This document shows positions 1 to 14,309 of a stretch of 64,000 nucleotides of DNA, piece after piece. The stretch lies in assembly GCF_018812025.1 (NCBI RefSeq), contig NC_063061.1:5879796-5943795 (forward strand), written 5' to 3'. The notes beneath the pieces are model-generated. The model had not been told where the DNA came from, did no database searches, and was given only the letters and a program-made list of their open reading frames with translations. This stretch comes from Megalobrama amblycephala. Lineage: Eukaryota > Chordata > Actinopteri > Cypriniformes > Xenocyprididae. Position 1 is the first letter of the stretch; each line of letters starts with the position of its first letter. The position numbers and the translations under genes are program-made.

Positions 1-2229
<2,229 letters not shown>

Positions 2230-2233
2230 TTAA

Positions 2234-3542
2234 AGGGTTATTTCACCCAAAAATGAAAATTATGTCATTAATGACTCACCCTCATGTCGTTCCGAACCCG
2301 TAAGACCTCCGTTCATCTTCGGAACACAGTTTAAAGGTCCCGTTTTTCGTGGTTTTTTGAAGCTTTGATTGTGTTTATAGTGTGCAATATAACATGTGTT
2401 CATGTTTCGCGTGTAAAAAAACACAGTATTTTTCACATAATTTACTTATCTGTATACTGCTGTTTCCACTGTCATAAAAACGGGCTGATGACTTCCTTGT
2501 TCTATGAAGTCCCTCCTTCAGAAATACGTAACGAGTTCTGATTGTGCCAGCGGTTCCTGTGTTGTGATTCGACAGCTCTGAGCGCACCCAGAGCCATAGA
2601 GAGAGCGCATCTTGCCCGGAAAAGCCACGCCTCTTACCATAACGTGGAGATGCACGCGCTCAGTGTTATTGTAAACATGTCTTTAATTTTACCCTATCAA
2701 TTTGAGCCGGAATCAGACCCGGTGATTGGACTGTGGGATGAAAATAACAGCGTTTCGACGACATGGCGACAAACACACTCTACAAACGCAACTCTTGTGT
2801 ATTCCTGTGGGCGGAGGTTAGTCAAAAAACTGTTTTAGTGACGTCATTAAAGAAGGAAGTAGAGGGATGTAGTCCAAACTGGCCGTTCGATGTAGGCGAC
2901 TTCTGTTAAATAAAATATCTCGCTTGGCATTGAACTTTGAGCTTTAAAATGTTACAGATTTTATTTATACTCTAACAACAACATTACACACTAACTAAAG
3001 TTTGAAACATGGGATCACGAAGAACGGGACCTTTAAGATATTTTAGATTTAGTCCGAGAGCTTTCTGTCCCTCCATTGAAAATGTATGTACGGTATACTG
3101 TCCATGTCCAGAAAAGTAATAAAAACATCATCAAAGTAGTCCATGTGATGTCAGTGGGATAGTTAGAATTTGTTGAAGCATCTAAAATACATTTTGGTCC
3201 AAAAATAACAAAAACTATGGAAAGGATTCCGGAAGAGAATACAATGCTGAATAAAGTCGTAGTTTTTGTTATTTTTGGACCAAAATGTATTTTCGATGCT
3301 TCAACAAATTCTAACTAACCCACTGATGTCACATGGACTACTTTGATGATGTTTTTATTACCTTTCCGGACAATGGACAGTCTACCGTACATAAATTTTC
3401 AATGGAGGGACAGAAAGCTCTCGGACTAAATCTAAAGTATCTTAAACTGTGTTCCGAAGATGAACGGAGGTCTTACGGGTTTGGAACGACATGAGGGTGA
3501 GTCATTAATGACATAATTTTCATTTTTGGGTGAACTAACCCT
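2234..3542. mobile_element. Foldback TTAA element split by a nested TTAA element
   Basis: The ends are AGGGTTATTTCACCC at left and GGGTGAACTAACCCT at right, flanked by TTAA (2230-2233 and 3543-3546). The arms are long, nearly perfect inverted repeats: the segment from the left end to about 3214 reappears inverted from about 3258 to the right end, leaving a loop of roughly 40 bp. Without the nested insertion the element is about 607 bp. There is no transposase. The TTAA target and the terminal repeats suggest mobilisation by a piggyBac-type enzyme. Related copies or arms are at 61374-62082, 41436-41735, 37290-37466 and near 14970. Confidence 0.85.
2335..3032. mobile_element. Nested TTAA-flanked non-autonomous element (698 bp)
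   Basis: The ends are AGGTCCCGTTTTTCGTG and CACGAAGAACGGGACCT, flanked by TTAA at 2331-2334 and 3033-3036. It sits inside the left arm of the foldback element. The uninterrupted site can be read at about 41510 (acacagtttaagatatttt), so the exact insertion of this sequence plus one TTAA is demonstrated inside the window. The 98-residue open frame within it has no recognisable domain. Confidence 0.85.
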
Positions 3543-3546
3543 TTAA

Positions 3547-4060
3547 GTATCCTTACCCCTTTTAAAGAAGGGCATGTTAAAACTAAACTGATGGTTTGCT
3601 CAAAGCTGTTGATCTGCTGAATTTCAAACAATGCTGTAACTTCTTGCTTTCCTGTATTCTGGTTCAGCTCCCTCTTTCCCTTGGTGAACTGTATGCATGT
3701 ATGTGTGTGTTTCTTAGTTTAGTTATGTGTTTGTGATTTAGTTAAATAAAACTTATGTGCACACTCTTGCGAGTTGATTCTGATCTGCTTATAAAACCAA
3801 TGCCCCTGATAACGATTACGATCACAGCTACGTGCTAAGAAAGTGATATTTTTCTGTGGCCACAGAAAATATCCTTTTTGAAAAGTTACTGAGTCAATAC
3901 TGAGTGTTCGCTGGCCAAACAGATTAATTGATTGTAATATTAATTCAGCTACATTAAGTTAATTTGTTTAACTGATTCAAATATTTATAAGTACAATGTG
4001 TTATGCTTAATTATTCATATTTCTTTTGAGCTAATTTTGCTACATTATTAATGTTACGGT
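3547..4060. other. Intronic stretch, nothing recognised
   Basis: AT-rich, no coding or structural signal that I can identify. Confidence 0.3.
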
Positions 4061-4062
4061 TG

Positions 4063-4272
4063 CACATTATTTTAAAGTAAATGCACTTTCAGTACTTGGT
4101 AAGTACACTGTAAGCTCTTACCAAGAAAGTACTGAGTATTATAAGGTAACTACATGGGTTAAGATTAGGTTTAGGGGTAGGTTCAGGACTAGTTATTGCC
4201 CAGTTATTGTAATTACTACAACAAGTCTACTGTATGTACATGTGAAACAGGACTGTATAATAAAGTGCTACC
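4063..4272. repeat. Decayed MITE-like repeat
   Basis: The segment contains an inverted pair (cagtacttggtaag and cttaccaagaaagtactg) and ends in ataataaagtgctacc. It resembles the ends (GGTAACACTTTA / TAAAGTGTTAC) of the element at 39167-40011, but the left end is worn and no target duplication is clear. Confidence 0.45.
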
Positions 4273-4279
4273 AATATTA

Positions 4280-7200
4280 CCATAAAAACAACAACACTAT
4301 TTTGATAATTTCAGGCTTGTCTTTGTTTTCTGAATATAAAATGTCTCTAATTTAGACTGTATTATCCTCTCAGCAGCCAATGATTCAATGCACACAATAA
4401 TGCAGATCATTTTTGGCACACAAGTTCATCCTTGTTATCAGTGAATCCATATTTAATGTTGTCTGGGTTGTATTTTCTTTTACAGTGTGTAGTTTTGTTT
4501 ATGGTTAGATATGAGAAGCGTTCTTTTTTCCTTTTTAAAAGTTGATTTAATTTCATCTTTTCCTGTCTTACAAGTGCAGACAATATGCCCTAAATATGGT
4601 TGCATTATATAATTTGTTCCCCTGCTATGTCCCTAATAGGTCTGTGGCATATTTTTGGATCAGGACCCACTTGCTGAGAACCATTGTGTTTAAAAGAATA
4701 GTTATCATTTACTTCTCATTTAATTCAAAGCCTGTTTGAAATTATTTTTATGTAACCAAAAAAAAAAGGAAAAAAAAGAAAAAAAAAGGGCAGAGTTGCT
4801 TTTTTTCTATACATTGAAATTCAAATCAAGTTTGTAATTTGTCAAGCTCAAACACTGTAAAAGCAGTCCAGTCCATATAACTTCTGAAAACTTCTGAAGA
4901 CTGATGATTTCTGAAGTCACATAATATCTGTGTTAGAAAAAAGATAGAAACATAAGTCATCACTGAAAATCTTCCCTTCTGCCACTGCTATCAAATCTCA
5001 TTCACACTTAAAGTTCAAAACAGGGGTTCAACTCCGTAATCTGTACATACATTTGTGATAGCTTCAATCCCCTTTAAAACTAATATCAAAATGGCGGTAG
5101 GCTTCTCTGTGTTTTTTTCTCATTATTCAGTGTGTTCACTCCGCAGTGGTGCAGTGCCACCAATGTCAGAAGCAGAAGAAAATGTGTGTGCATTTATTGA
5201 TTGATTGTCATGACATCTAAATCTGTGCAGTATTTTGTCAGTTTACATAATGTGATGCGGTTTCCCATCCACTGTACTGTAAATTTCACCACGTTCACAC
5301 CTCATCACACTACAGTTGCTTTTCCTAGCACTTCACACACATGAATAGGCTACTGTAAATGACAATGCCTTTTTCATTTGAAATTTCATTTTTAATTTTG
5401 AATGTCACGTGTATGTTCTGTGTTTCTGTTTGCTGTTAGTTTGTTAATTGGTTCTGTTCTCCTCTGTTCCCTGCCTGTTTGTTTCCTAGATTACTGATTG
5501 ATTAGAGTACTCTGTTCAGGTGTGTCTAGTTAGTTTCTCCCTATGTTTGCTCTGTGTATTTAAGCCTCCAGTTTCAATTAGTTCCTTGTTCTGCATCAGC
5601 GCTGCCAATTTAGTAATTTTGTTGCTAGATTTAGCAACTTCCCTACCCCTTTTGATACTTTTTTCAAAAGCTTTGCGACAAATCTAGCAACTTCTTGGAC
5701 AAACCTTATCTAGATTCCGGACCTGGGTTCGAGTCCCGTTTAGAGTGGGCGGTTTGAACAGACAATAGTTTTAATTAGACAATAAAAATGTTATAAAAAT
5801 GTTAGAATTATAATAAAAAATAACTATTTTATATGTTATACAAGGCATATTTGTTAAATGAAAACTATCATATAATTTCATAAACTTCCGGTTAAAGCCC
5901 CGTCCATTTCCTGATTTATCCGAATACAGATTGTTACAGATAGAGATATTGGCTCTGCTGCACACCCCCAGGTGCTACCATACCTTGAGTAGAGCTCAAA
6001 GTTACATTTCATGATAATGTAATAGATGTTTTGAGACCAGACCACAACATGCATCTTTACAACTGTGATTAGAAAGTGAGCTGAACATTTGAGAATATTT
6101 CAAGAACAGATGCATTCATGATATATACCACTCTATTTTGTAAAGTGTTTTAGTTGATTTCATCTCCAAATGAAAGCTCTCAGCACTGGGATGCATGCCA
6201 ATGCGCAAAGTGTCATAGGGTAAGAAAAACACATCTATATAAGTGATGGGAGCTTTTAAAAGGAAGGCGAGTAAACACTCCCTATAGGAAATGTGTTACT
6301 CTGAAACCACAATAACATTCATAAGAATGTTACAAGAATGTTATCTATGTTCAGTGTCTTTACTTCCAAAAAACATTTTTTTTTTACTCTTTGCATAATG
6401 TATACAACTTAATTCTACATTCTTACTGTCTCTTTTACTATTCAGCTGCAATGCTAATAAAACTACTTTGTAAAATATGTAGATGGCCAGTGCTGACTTG
6501 TGAGTCAGACTTATGAGTCAGTTCATTTTAGTGAATCAGAAACACTTCAGAGTGAACACTAAATTGATTTGACTCATTTACTACATTGCAAGTCATTAAT
6601 TTCATTCACTAAAAATGAACTGAGAACCAAAACTGTTATGTGTACTTAAGGTTTGTGTATAATAATACTGTATTTTCTTCTTTGTTAATTATTGAATTAT
6701 GGTATCCTCATATTCACAATTTTGTATAGTTTTTGTGTATAAATATTTGGTACATTTGACCGTTCGCAAAGACCCACCCCCTTTAGTTACTGTTGCTATG
6801 TCCGACAAGCGGCTCGTAAACCGATCATCTCTTCTTACTAGTTAATTTATAGCATCAAATAAACATGAATGAACATCACAAGGAATGTTGTTTCAATAGC
6901 AGAAAGACATCAGTACACACCATTTTTCAAGTTCAAGTCCACTAAGTTAATCTGCTAACTCCCCTGACTGCTTTGTCAGACAAAATGGCGGATTCGGCAT
7001 TATGATTGGTTAGATTCCCCGTCAATCAAACTCCTGGCGAAGGGTCAATTTCCATATACAAAAGCCTTCTCTAGATATGGATGTGTTCAACCTATTTGAA
7101 CATGGCTATATGTTAAATCACTCACAACACACCCGGTTCACTCATATTAGCAATAAATGGGAGAAATTGCAGCGCACAATATAGCAGAATACATCCCGCC

Positions 7201-7550
7201 TTCTAAGTAAAAGAGCCAATCGCTGATTAATAAAGTCATTGCGTCAGCAGCTGCTGTTAGAAGCTCCGGTTCCCACAGAAACCTGAGACTCGCGCTCAGG
7301 ACTGCACATGTGCACTGGCAGTTCTAGCTTGAAAAATAAGCTTTTTTAATGCTATTTGAGCATAAGAAACAGCATTTATGGGACAGTTCATGTCAGATTT
7401 TGTTGCTGAATTGAAATTGTGAGTTTGCCAAGCAGTTTTTGAGATTTCAAGATTCCCTGATTCAAAAAGATAGGACTTAGTCTTGGATGCCCGAAACAGA
7501 TGCCCAGAGGTGTTGCAAATATGGTCGCTGAGTGAACAGACTTTCCTTGA
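4280..7550. other. Intronic stretch with scattered repeat remnants
   Basis: No gene is supported. An A-rich run lies at 4758-4790. At 5590-5700 two gctagatttagcaactt / aaatctagcaacttctt segments lie close together, followed by tgggttcgagtcccg at about 5724, which is like the B box of a tRNA-derived SINE but has no paired tRNA fold. Around 6805-6890 the text (aataaacatgaatgaacatca) resembles 51565-51590, so both are probably copies of one old repeat. Confidence 0.4.
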
Positions 7551-8039
7551 AAAGGGCCTTTGGTGGGGGTCATAATGTGTACGTGAATTTCTGATTTGAA
7601 GCAGACCCAGCTGCTTTAGCCCAGCCTGTCCTCCTGAAATATTGTTAGTGAGTGTCAGCTCATCTCAATATTGAATGGACACCCCTTATAAAGTTCCATC
7701 AACAAAGACAGGGATGTGTATGATGGAAAACTCCTGGGCCCCCCTTCCAGAGCTAGAAAGCAGCTTCTCCCCATCTTCCCCGTATGTGCGAAGCACATGA
7801 AAGACTGCTGGGGGAGATCAACTCAACCCAGTCTTGTGGGTCTTGAAGTTAATGACATGGTTGCCCTGGACATGAGTGTCCCTGCTGTGGCTCAATCTAT
7901 CGAGTCTCCCTGACAGCGAGAAGCACGGTATCATGAAATCATGTGACTCAGTTACAGCAATGGCTGTGTAGTTCTGTTGCTGCCTGATTCAGTATCCTTA
8001 ATCCATCTGTTCTCATTTTTATTTTTTATTTTTTGTATT

Positions 8040-8510
8040 TCTGCTGACAGTGTAACAAATGGAGATAGTAAACACCAACTAACGTGGGATTCCCGGACAA
8101 AAAGCGAGTTAAAGATCCTAATTGTGTCCTTGAGAGGGAACTTCACACCATTGTAGCTGATGAGCTAAAGATGCATCTTATCTTCGTTAGGGAACTGTTT
8201 ATGGAATAATTTGTCCTGTTTGCAGATAGACTTCTAGGAGTGCTGGAAGAAGAATGTTCAGCTGATAAGAAATAACTTCGACAACATACAGACAGCTCTC
8301 TGTAATGCAAAAAATACACTGTGGAGGTTAAGTTGGCAGTGGACTCCCTTCCAGAAAAATTGGTGAGAATCAAAGACAAAAGCCACCATTCTAATATCAG
8401 TCTAGTGGGGCTTAAAGATGGTGTAGAGGGTTTATACAGAACAATCTCCCCAATGGATTCCTTCTCTTGCTGGCAAGGTAATGGAGATTGAAAGAGCTCA
8501 CCATATATAC
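8040..8510 (+). pseudogene. L1-like LINE ORF1 remnant, 5' part
   Basis: Broken plus-strand translation resembles the RNA-binding ORF1 protein of L1-type LINEs: a stretch like 'SLVGLKDGVEG' at about 8395-8430 is followed by 'MEIERAHH' at about 8480-8500, matching the family pattern NLRIVGLPEGxEG...LEIERAHR. Stops and frameshifts are frequent. The match breaks at 8511, where an LTR is inserted, and resumes after 8922. Class assignment is by motif memory, not a search. Confidence 0.65.
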
Positions 8511-8922
8511 TGTTACAATCTCCAGCTCCACCAGAAGGCACTCCACTCCCAGACTTCTGCTACTCTATTAAGGACTTTATTACCCAAAACTCTCTGCCTG
8601 GTCTAATCATCCATGATTGTTTACAGCTGTTGCTCATTAGCTCATTATTTATTCCTATATAGCCTGGTTTTCTCAGTCATTCTTTGCAAAGTCTTGTATG
8701 TGTCAGCACTGTATTTCTGAGTGTTCAATTAGTTTCCTGTTGCTTGGTTTTGACCCTGTTTGCCTGTCTCCTGGACTCTGTGGTTTTGACCTATTGCCTG
8801 TTTTATGGATTATGATTCTGGATTGCCCCAATAAACTACTGCATTTGGATCCTCAACCTTTGCGTACATGTCAGTGAACACTCCAAACCTTGCCCTTGTA
8901 CATTCATCTTCCAGTTGTCACA
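8511..8922 (+). mobile_element. Solo LTR inserted in L1-like ORF1
   Basis: A 412-bp segment begins TGTTACAA and ends TTGTCACA, the TG...CA inverted ends of a retrotransposon LTR. It carries an AATAAA signal at about 8830 and splits an L1-like ORF1 whose two halves lie on either side. The flanking 5-mers (tatac / ttatc) do not match well, so the target duplication has decayed or the boundary is off by a few bases. No internal region is attached. Confidence 0.65.
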
Positions 8923-9483
8923 TTATCAAAATCGGAATATGATCCTGAATGGAGCCCTAGCTACAGGACAAACCCTTCATATGAGATTTCTGCTGCTTTT
9001 CTTCCCAGACTACAGCACCCAATCTGCGTCTAAGAGGAGAGTGATGGCACTGGTGAGAAAGAAGCTAACTCAGTTGAGAAGTTATTCATATTTTCATAAA
9101 AAACATTGAGAGAGGGAAACTGAATTAGAAAAACAAATTGGTCTACTAGAGAAGGACTTAAAGGGTAAATTTTGTGAGACAAAAACCAAAGAAGTAAATT
9201 ATCTTAAATCAGAATTAACATCTGTTAGCATAGAGCTGAATTCATCATGCATTGTATTAGACAGTCATATTATTTTGATGGCGAACAACCTTCTAAGCTA
9301 CTGGCTCTAAGGTTAAAAGGATAGTGAATCCAAAGCAGACATATCTGCGATAAGGCATGAAGGTTCAGTATATACTAAACCTAAGGATATTAATATTTGA
9401 ATCCTATTATCGACATATGTATACTTCAGAATCGAATCCATCATTTTTTTCCAATTTAATTTTGCTTCATTAAGCATTTAAAT
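8923..9483 (+). pseudogene. L1-like LINE, ORF1 3' part and start of ORF2 reverse transcriptase region
   Basis: After the solo LTR the frame resumes with MRFLLLFFPDYS...KRRVMALVRKKL, matching the L1 ORF1 pattern FFPDYS..KRR....VRKKL. From about 9110 it reads ERETELEKQIGLLEKDL...KTKEVNYLKSEL, which resembles the linker of L1 ORF2 just before the reverse transcriptase core. Stops are present. The match is interrupted by a hAT-like MITE from 9484. Confidence 0.65.
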
Positions 9484-9989
9484 CAGGGGTCCTGGAAGGC
9501 CACTGTCCTGCAGAGTTTAGCTCCAACTTGCTTCATCACACCTAGAATCTAGTTTCTAGTTTCTAGTATGCAGTTTCCAGGCCAGTAGTTGGCGATGTCA
9601 CTTTGCAAAGTGCATTAATCGTTTGTTTTCATTCATCACATGGGTTCCTTTGTTTGAGTTTTCCCACTACTCATAAGTTCCCATAGACACTAATCAACAC
9701 AACTGTTCGTCTTTTAGTTAATCACCATGTGCATATTAGTTCCTCACCATCACTCAATGTTTGTCCGGTCTCGTTTGCATTAGCACTTATTTGTATTCTT
9801 GCCTGTTGGTTTGTCAGTAAACTCTGCATTTGAACTTATCCTGATCTTCATAATTTGTCTATCTGAAACTTGCTGACACATGTAAACAGCCCCTAAGACC
9901 TCGATTAGCTGGTTCATGTGTGTTTAATTGGGGTTGGAACTGAACTCTACAGGACAGTGGCCCTCCAGGAGCAGGACTGGACACCCCTG
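9484..9989. mobile_element. hAT-like MITE (CAGGGGT...ACCCCTG) with an internal insertion
   Basis: The ends are CAGGGGTCCTGGA and CTGGACACCCCTG, with the subterminal motifs 'gtcctgcagagtttagctcc' and 'ggaactgaactctacaggac' that mark a very common fish MITE family. The flanking 8-mers ATTTAAAT and ATTAAAAT differ at one base, consistent with the 8-bp target duplication of hAT elements. About 300 bp in the middle (about 9585-9885, TGTCACTTTG...GCTGACACA) looks like a further LTR-like insertion. It splits the L1-like ORF2. Confidence 0.7.
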
Positions 9990-10700
9990 ATTAAAATCTT
10001 CCTGAGCTAAATGATTCTCACCATGATATTTTGGTCAGCCCTCTGACAACTGCGGAACATAAACCTGCCCTTGGATTCCATGAGTAGTAATAAAGCCCTA
10101 GGGTTAGATAAGATTACTCTGGAGATATTGAGGACTCTATGGGACATAGTGGCACCCGTGTTAATTAATTCTCTTAATTTTACTTTAGAAAAAAAGGTTC
10201 TTTGCACAGGGACCAAAATACAGCTTTAATAACTCTGAGGAAAGCAAAGGGTCCACTTGAATGTTCCAGTCACAGCCCCATTAGCCTTCTATTCACAGAT
10301 GCAAGGCTTAAAGCAAAAGTCTTAGCCTTAAGATTAGATTGTGTGTAGGAGACTTGATCAATTATGACTGGTCAGGTTTTCCTTCACTCGCTGTGGACAA
10401 TCTATATAGGCTCCTTTATATTAACAGCTTCTTCTGCAAAGAATTCGTTCAATAGAATTGAATGGAAATTTTGGTGGTCCATTTTGGAGAGTTATTAAAT
10501 AACCTTAAAAAAAAAGTCTGACCCTTTTTGTCATCTCTGTAGCAGCACAAGTCCAGGTACATATATGCATATGTTTTGGGGCTGTTCTCAGATCGAGCCC
10601 TTCTGGTGTCTCTCACAATTCAAAGGGTGCAATATCACACTTGTGTCAGATTACAGACTCTTATGGCATCAGCTATTCAGGTTTTGCTCCTGGGCCTACT
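9990..10700 (+). pseudogene. L1-like LINE ORF2 remnant (reverse transcriptase and C-terminal region)
   Basis: Broken frames include KALGLDKITLEIL (family: NKAPGPDGFPxE), a stretch like 'LITLRKAKGPLECSSHSPISLL' (family: ITLLPKKGKDPxxCxNYRPISLL) and, near 10520-10600, a C-terminal Cys-rich motif followed by HMFWGCSQIEPFW (family: HMFWECPxxxPFW). Order and orientation agree with one decayed plus-strand L1-type element running from about 8040. The 201-residue open frame starting at 10576 covers this C-terminus and then passes into a different element. Confidence 0.7.
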
Positions 10701-10749
10701 GAGAATGAGGGCACTTATGAAGTGGTTTTTATCTCTTCATCTCAGCCCT

Positions 10750-11101
10750 CTACGTGATCTCTGTCACTTAGTCAGTGACGCACGTAAGCAACAGAGAATC
10801 ACAAGTTTTATGCTCATGGGGCTCCTCTCGGAGCGATCATGTAGCAGAAGGTATGATACGCCCTTAACAGGGTGGAGAGAAACCCAGGAGGGCAGAACAG
10901 AGAACGGTGGTGGTCAAACAAACTCAGTCAGCCCATATAAATTATTTAGAGCTGTGGAAGGCCCTAAGACATTTTCTGATACGCTGATACGCTGTGACAA
11001 TACCACAGCTATAACACGTATCAGTCGCCAAGGGGGAATGCTCTCCTCCAAGTTTTATGCTCTAGCTCACACACTGCTAGTATATGTGGACTGCATATAT
11101 A
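10750..11101 (+). pseudogene. DIRS-type retrotransposon RNase H remnant
   Basis: The translation contains TPLTGW, then LIRCDNTTAITRISRQGG, then MLSSKFYALAHTLLVYVD. This matches the RNase H pattern of DIRS-type retroelements (DASLTGWG...VRTDNTTxVxYINRQGG..S..LxxLAxxLLLW). The Asp of CDN and the preceding region are in the expected order. The remnant is cut at 11101 by the Tc1-like element and may continue briefly after 14304. No tyrosine recombinase is seen here. Confidence 0.6.
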
Positions 11102-11315
11102 CAGTGGGTACGGAAAGTATTCAGACCCCCTTAAAATTTTTACTCTTTGTTATATTGCAGCCATTTGCTAAAATCATTTAAGTTCATTTTTTCCTCATTA
11201 ATGTACATACAGCACCCCATATTGACAGAAAAACACAGAATTGTTGACATTTTTGCAGATTTATTAAAAAGAAAAACTGAAATATCACATGGTCCTAAGT
11301 ATTCAGACCCTTTGC

Positions 11316-12151
11316 TCAGTATTTAGTAGAAGCACCCGTTTGATCTAATACAGCCATGAGTCTTTTTGGGAAAGATGCAACAAGTTTTTCACACATGGAT
11401 TTGGGGATCCTCTGCCATTCCTCCTTGCAGATCCTCTCCAGTTCTGTCAGGTTGGATGGTAAACATTGGTGGACAGCCATTTTTAGGTCTCTCCAGAGAT
11501 GCTCAATTGGGTTTAAGTCAGGGCTCTGGCTGGGCCATTCAAGAACAGTCACGGAGTTGTTGTGAAGCCACTCCTTCGTTATTTTAGCTGTGTGCTTAGG
11601 GTAATTGTCTTGTTGGAAGGTAAACTATTGGACAGACGATGAGCAGAGCCTGGTTTTCTCCAAACATACCGCTTAGAATTAAGGCCAAAAAGTTCTATCT
11701 TGGTCTCATCAGACCAGAGAATCTTATTTCTCACCATCTTGGAGTCCTTCAGGTGTTTTTTAGCAAACTCCATGCGGGCTTTCATGTGTCTTGCACTGAG
11801 GAGAGGCTTCCGTCGGGCCACTCTGCCATAAAGCCCCGACTGGTGGAGGGCTGCAGTGATGGTTGACTTTCTACAACTTTCTCCCATCTCCCGACTGCAT
11901 CTCTGGAGCTCAGCCACAGTGATCTTTGGGTTCTTCTTTACCTCTCTCACCAAGGCTCTTCTCCCCCGATAGCTCAGTTTGGCCAGACGCCCAGCTCTAG
12001 GAAGAGTTCTGGTTGTCCCAAACGTCTTCCATTTAAGGATTATGGAGGCCACTGTGCTCTTATTTTTTTGTAACCTTGGCCAGATCTGTGCCTTGCCACA
12101 ATTCTGTCTCTGAGCTCTTCAGGCAGTTTCTTTGACCTCATGATTCTCATT
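11316..12151 (-). pseudogene. Tc1-like transposase, internally deleted
   Basis: Minus-strand gene for a DD34E cut-and-paste transposase. Visible in order: start MRIMRSKKLPEEL, helix-turn-helix part GQGYKK, then ILKWKTFGTTRTLPRAGRLA (second helix-turn-helix and GRPR-like linker), KNPKITVAELQ, the first catalytic Asp in ILWSDETKIELFG, and the third residue in [13 protein letters not shown], ending [11 protein letters not shown] deletion near 12060 removes a few residues and shifts the frame. A larger one near 11625 removes the middle of the catalytic core and shifts the frame just before the QQDN...PKHT box, so the product cannot work. Confidence 0.9.
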
Positions 12152-12436
12152 TGCTCTGACATGCACTGTGAGCTGTAAGGTCTTATATAGACAGGTGTGT
12201 GGCTTTCCTAATCAAGTCCAATCAGTATAATCAAACACAGCTGGACTCAAATGAAGGTGTAGAACCATCTCAAGGATGATAGGAAGAAATGGACAGCACC
12301 TGAGTTAAATATACACAGCAAAGGGTCTGAATACTTAGGACCATGTGATATTTCAGTTTTTCTTTTTTAATAAATCTGCAAAAATGTCAACAATTCTGTG
12401 TTTTTCTGTCAATATGGGGTGCTGTGTGTACATTAA

Positions 12437-14202
12437 CACTCTGAGGTCTGAAGGTATCGCCGGCGATACCACCGTGGTTTTTTTCTTATCAGTGTGAAAG
12501 AGACTCAAAATACTCCGTCAATGTTGCACATACAATTAAGAGTTATACACCATTTTAATCTGTGGAATATCTTCTTTCATTTGTGTACACTCAGAGTATA
12601 AACAAAATGCTGTGCTTTTCGTAAAATAAAGAAAACTAACATGATGCGTGATCTCTCGTCTCCCTCTGAACGAAGTCCAATCTGATAGTTCTTAGAAAAT
12701 GAACTGTAACTTGGTGAATACTAATGACAAAAAAATTACACTTATGTCTAAAAAAACGTTAAGATGTCAGGTTTTAAATCATGTAAGTCAAATCGAAAAC
12801 AAACCTTCTATGTTTATGTAATCTGTATGAAAAGAGAGCCATGTCAGAATTCCTTGATTCAGCTCATTATCCGCTAATGCGGCCACGCCCACGGAGCGAT
12901 CGCTATTCAGACGCAAATTCAGAGGCAATACATGCATACATCATCTCAATCGTGTATTTATTGTCTTCAAAAGTGTTTTGAATAGCCATATTTAGCGATC
13001 TCTTGCCTCTGTTAGTTCCTTGATTGTCACATGATTTGCCTCTTCTTTTACTGAGGCATTTGTGGACAAAAGGGGCAGAGCGCCCTCCGGCTCAAGTATG
13101 AATTAAAAACACAGCATCCAGTGCTCATAATAATGACAATAAATATAGAATAATAAATATTACTCCTCTGTATAGAAAATTGATATAAACATATGAGAAT
13201 CCATCAATATTTCCCCAAATGTGTATGCTTTAAGCATATTAAGAAATTATGGTCAATATAAGATTTTAAGAGTCAAAATGTGAAGCTTGAGTCTTAGATC
13301 TTTTTAATGATGTATAGTTTGTCAACTGCACATCAACATTTAGGCTCTATAATATAACAAATATAGTAGCCTATATGAAATGCCCTAGAGGTAGGAATGT
13401 TCAGACGCTTTGCATCATAGAAATACATTATATTTTAAAGTATATTAAAATAGAAAACCATAATTTGGTTAGAGACTTGAGACTTCTTTTAAAAACATTA
13501 TAATGGCAATGTGTTCAATCTTTTGACTGGTAGTGTAATTTAACATAGGCCTATACAAAATTTTCTTCATATCATGTGCAATAATACGTGCATGCATGAG
13601 ATCACAAAAATCATGTTTTTTTTGTCCTGAGTGGACTTTAATCCTGTTATCAGCATGATCACAGAGGGTTTTTTCACAGCCTACCTGACTGAAAGGCCTC
13701 ATTAATATGCAAGTCATTTCAGGTCATTATTATTCAATTCTTTTGTCTTCTCAGGTGAGAATCACCCATTATACATGAGGATTCACGCCTCCATGCATAC
13801 TGTGTTTCTTGACCAAAAGTGTCTTAGAAAATTTAAACCTCTCTATTGTTTTATATGAAGGAGTAGGAAAGATAATTTTTACTTCATTCTGAAGCAAAAA
13901 CTCTAGTCTACAACCTCCAATACCCAGAAGTCTTATGAACACAGATTTAATATACTTTTTTTGGCCTTATTTCAGTGACTTAAGTTTTTTGTTTTTTCAA
14001 TAACCATGCATAAACGTTATTCCTTCAAAAACACAAACATGTATATACATGTTCCTCACATATTATTGTAGCCTAGTTTGTGCTGAATACAGTGTAATGA
14101 CACTTTTGTCATTAATATGTTTATGAACAACTGAAAAAAGCACAAATGTCAGGGCATGTCAAAACTTCTCCAGGGTCCCAAAAAACCTCAGACCCCTGAG
14201 GG
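12437..14202. mobile_element. TTAA-flanked element inserted in the Tc1-like terminal repeat (1766 bp)
   Basis: The left end CACTCTGAGGTCTGAAGG and the right end read inward (CCCTCAGGGGTCTGAGG) form imperfect terminal inverted repeats, flanked by TTAA at 12433-12436 and 14203-14206. The Tc1-like repeat reads continuously (gtacattaatgaggaaa) when the insert and one TTAA are removed. No open frame resembles a transposase; the longest (82 residues at 13469-13717, minus) is unrecognised. A piggyBac-type non-autonomous element is the best guess from the target site. Confidence 0.8.
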
Positions 14203-14309
14203 TTAATGAGGAAAAAAAATGGACTTAAATGATTTTAGCAAATGGCTGCAATATAACAAAGAGTGAAAAATTTAAGGGGGTCTGAATACTTTCCGTACCC
14301 ACTGTATAT

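Larger units (their letters stand above)
11102..14304. mobile_element. Tc1-like element with long terminal repeats, split by a TTAA element
   Basis: The left end CAGTGGGTACGGAAAGTATTC mirrors the right end at 14304 (...CCGTACCCACTG), and TA lies on both sides (11100-11101 and 14305-14306). The terminal inverted repeats are long, about 220 bp, each with an inner copy of the 'gtattcagaccc' motif. The right repeat is interrupted at 12433 by a 1.77-kb TTAA element and resumes at 14207. Without that insertion the element is about 1.43 kb, shorter than an intact Tc1-like element because the transposase has internal deletions. Confidence 0.9.

Noticed and set aside
10576..11181. 201-codon open frame as a novel gene
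   Set aside because: It joins the C-terminus of an L1-like ORF2 to a DIRS RNase H remnant and the end of a Tc1-like terminal repeat.
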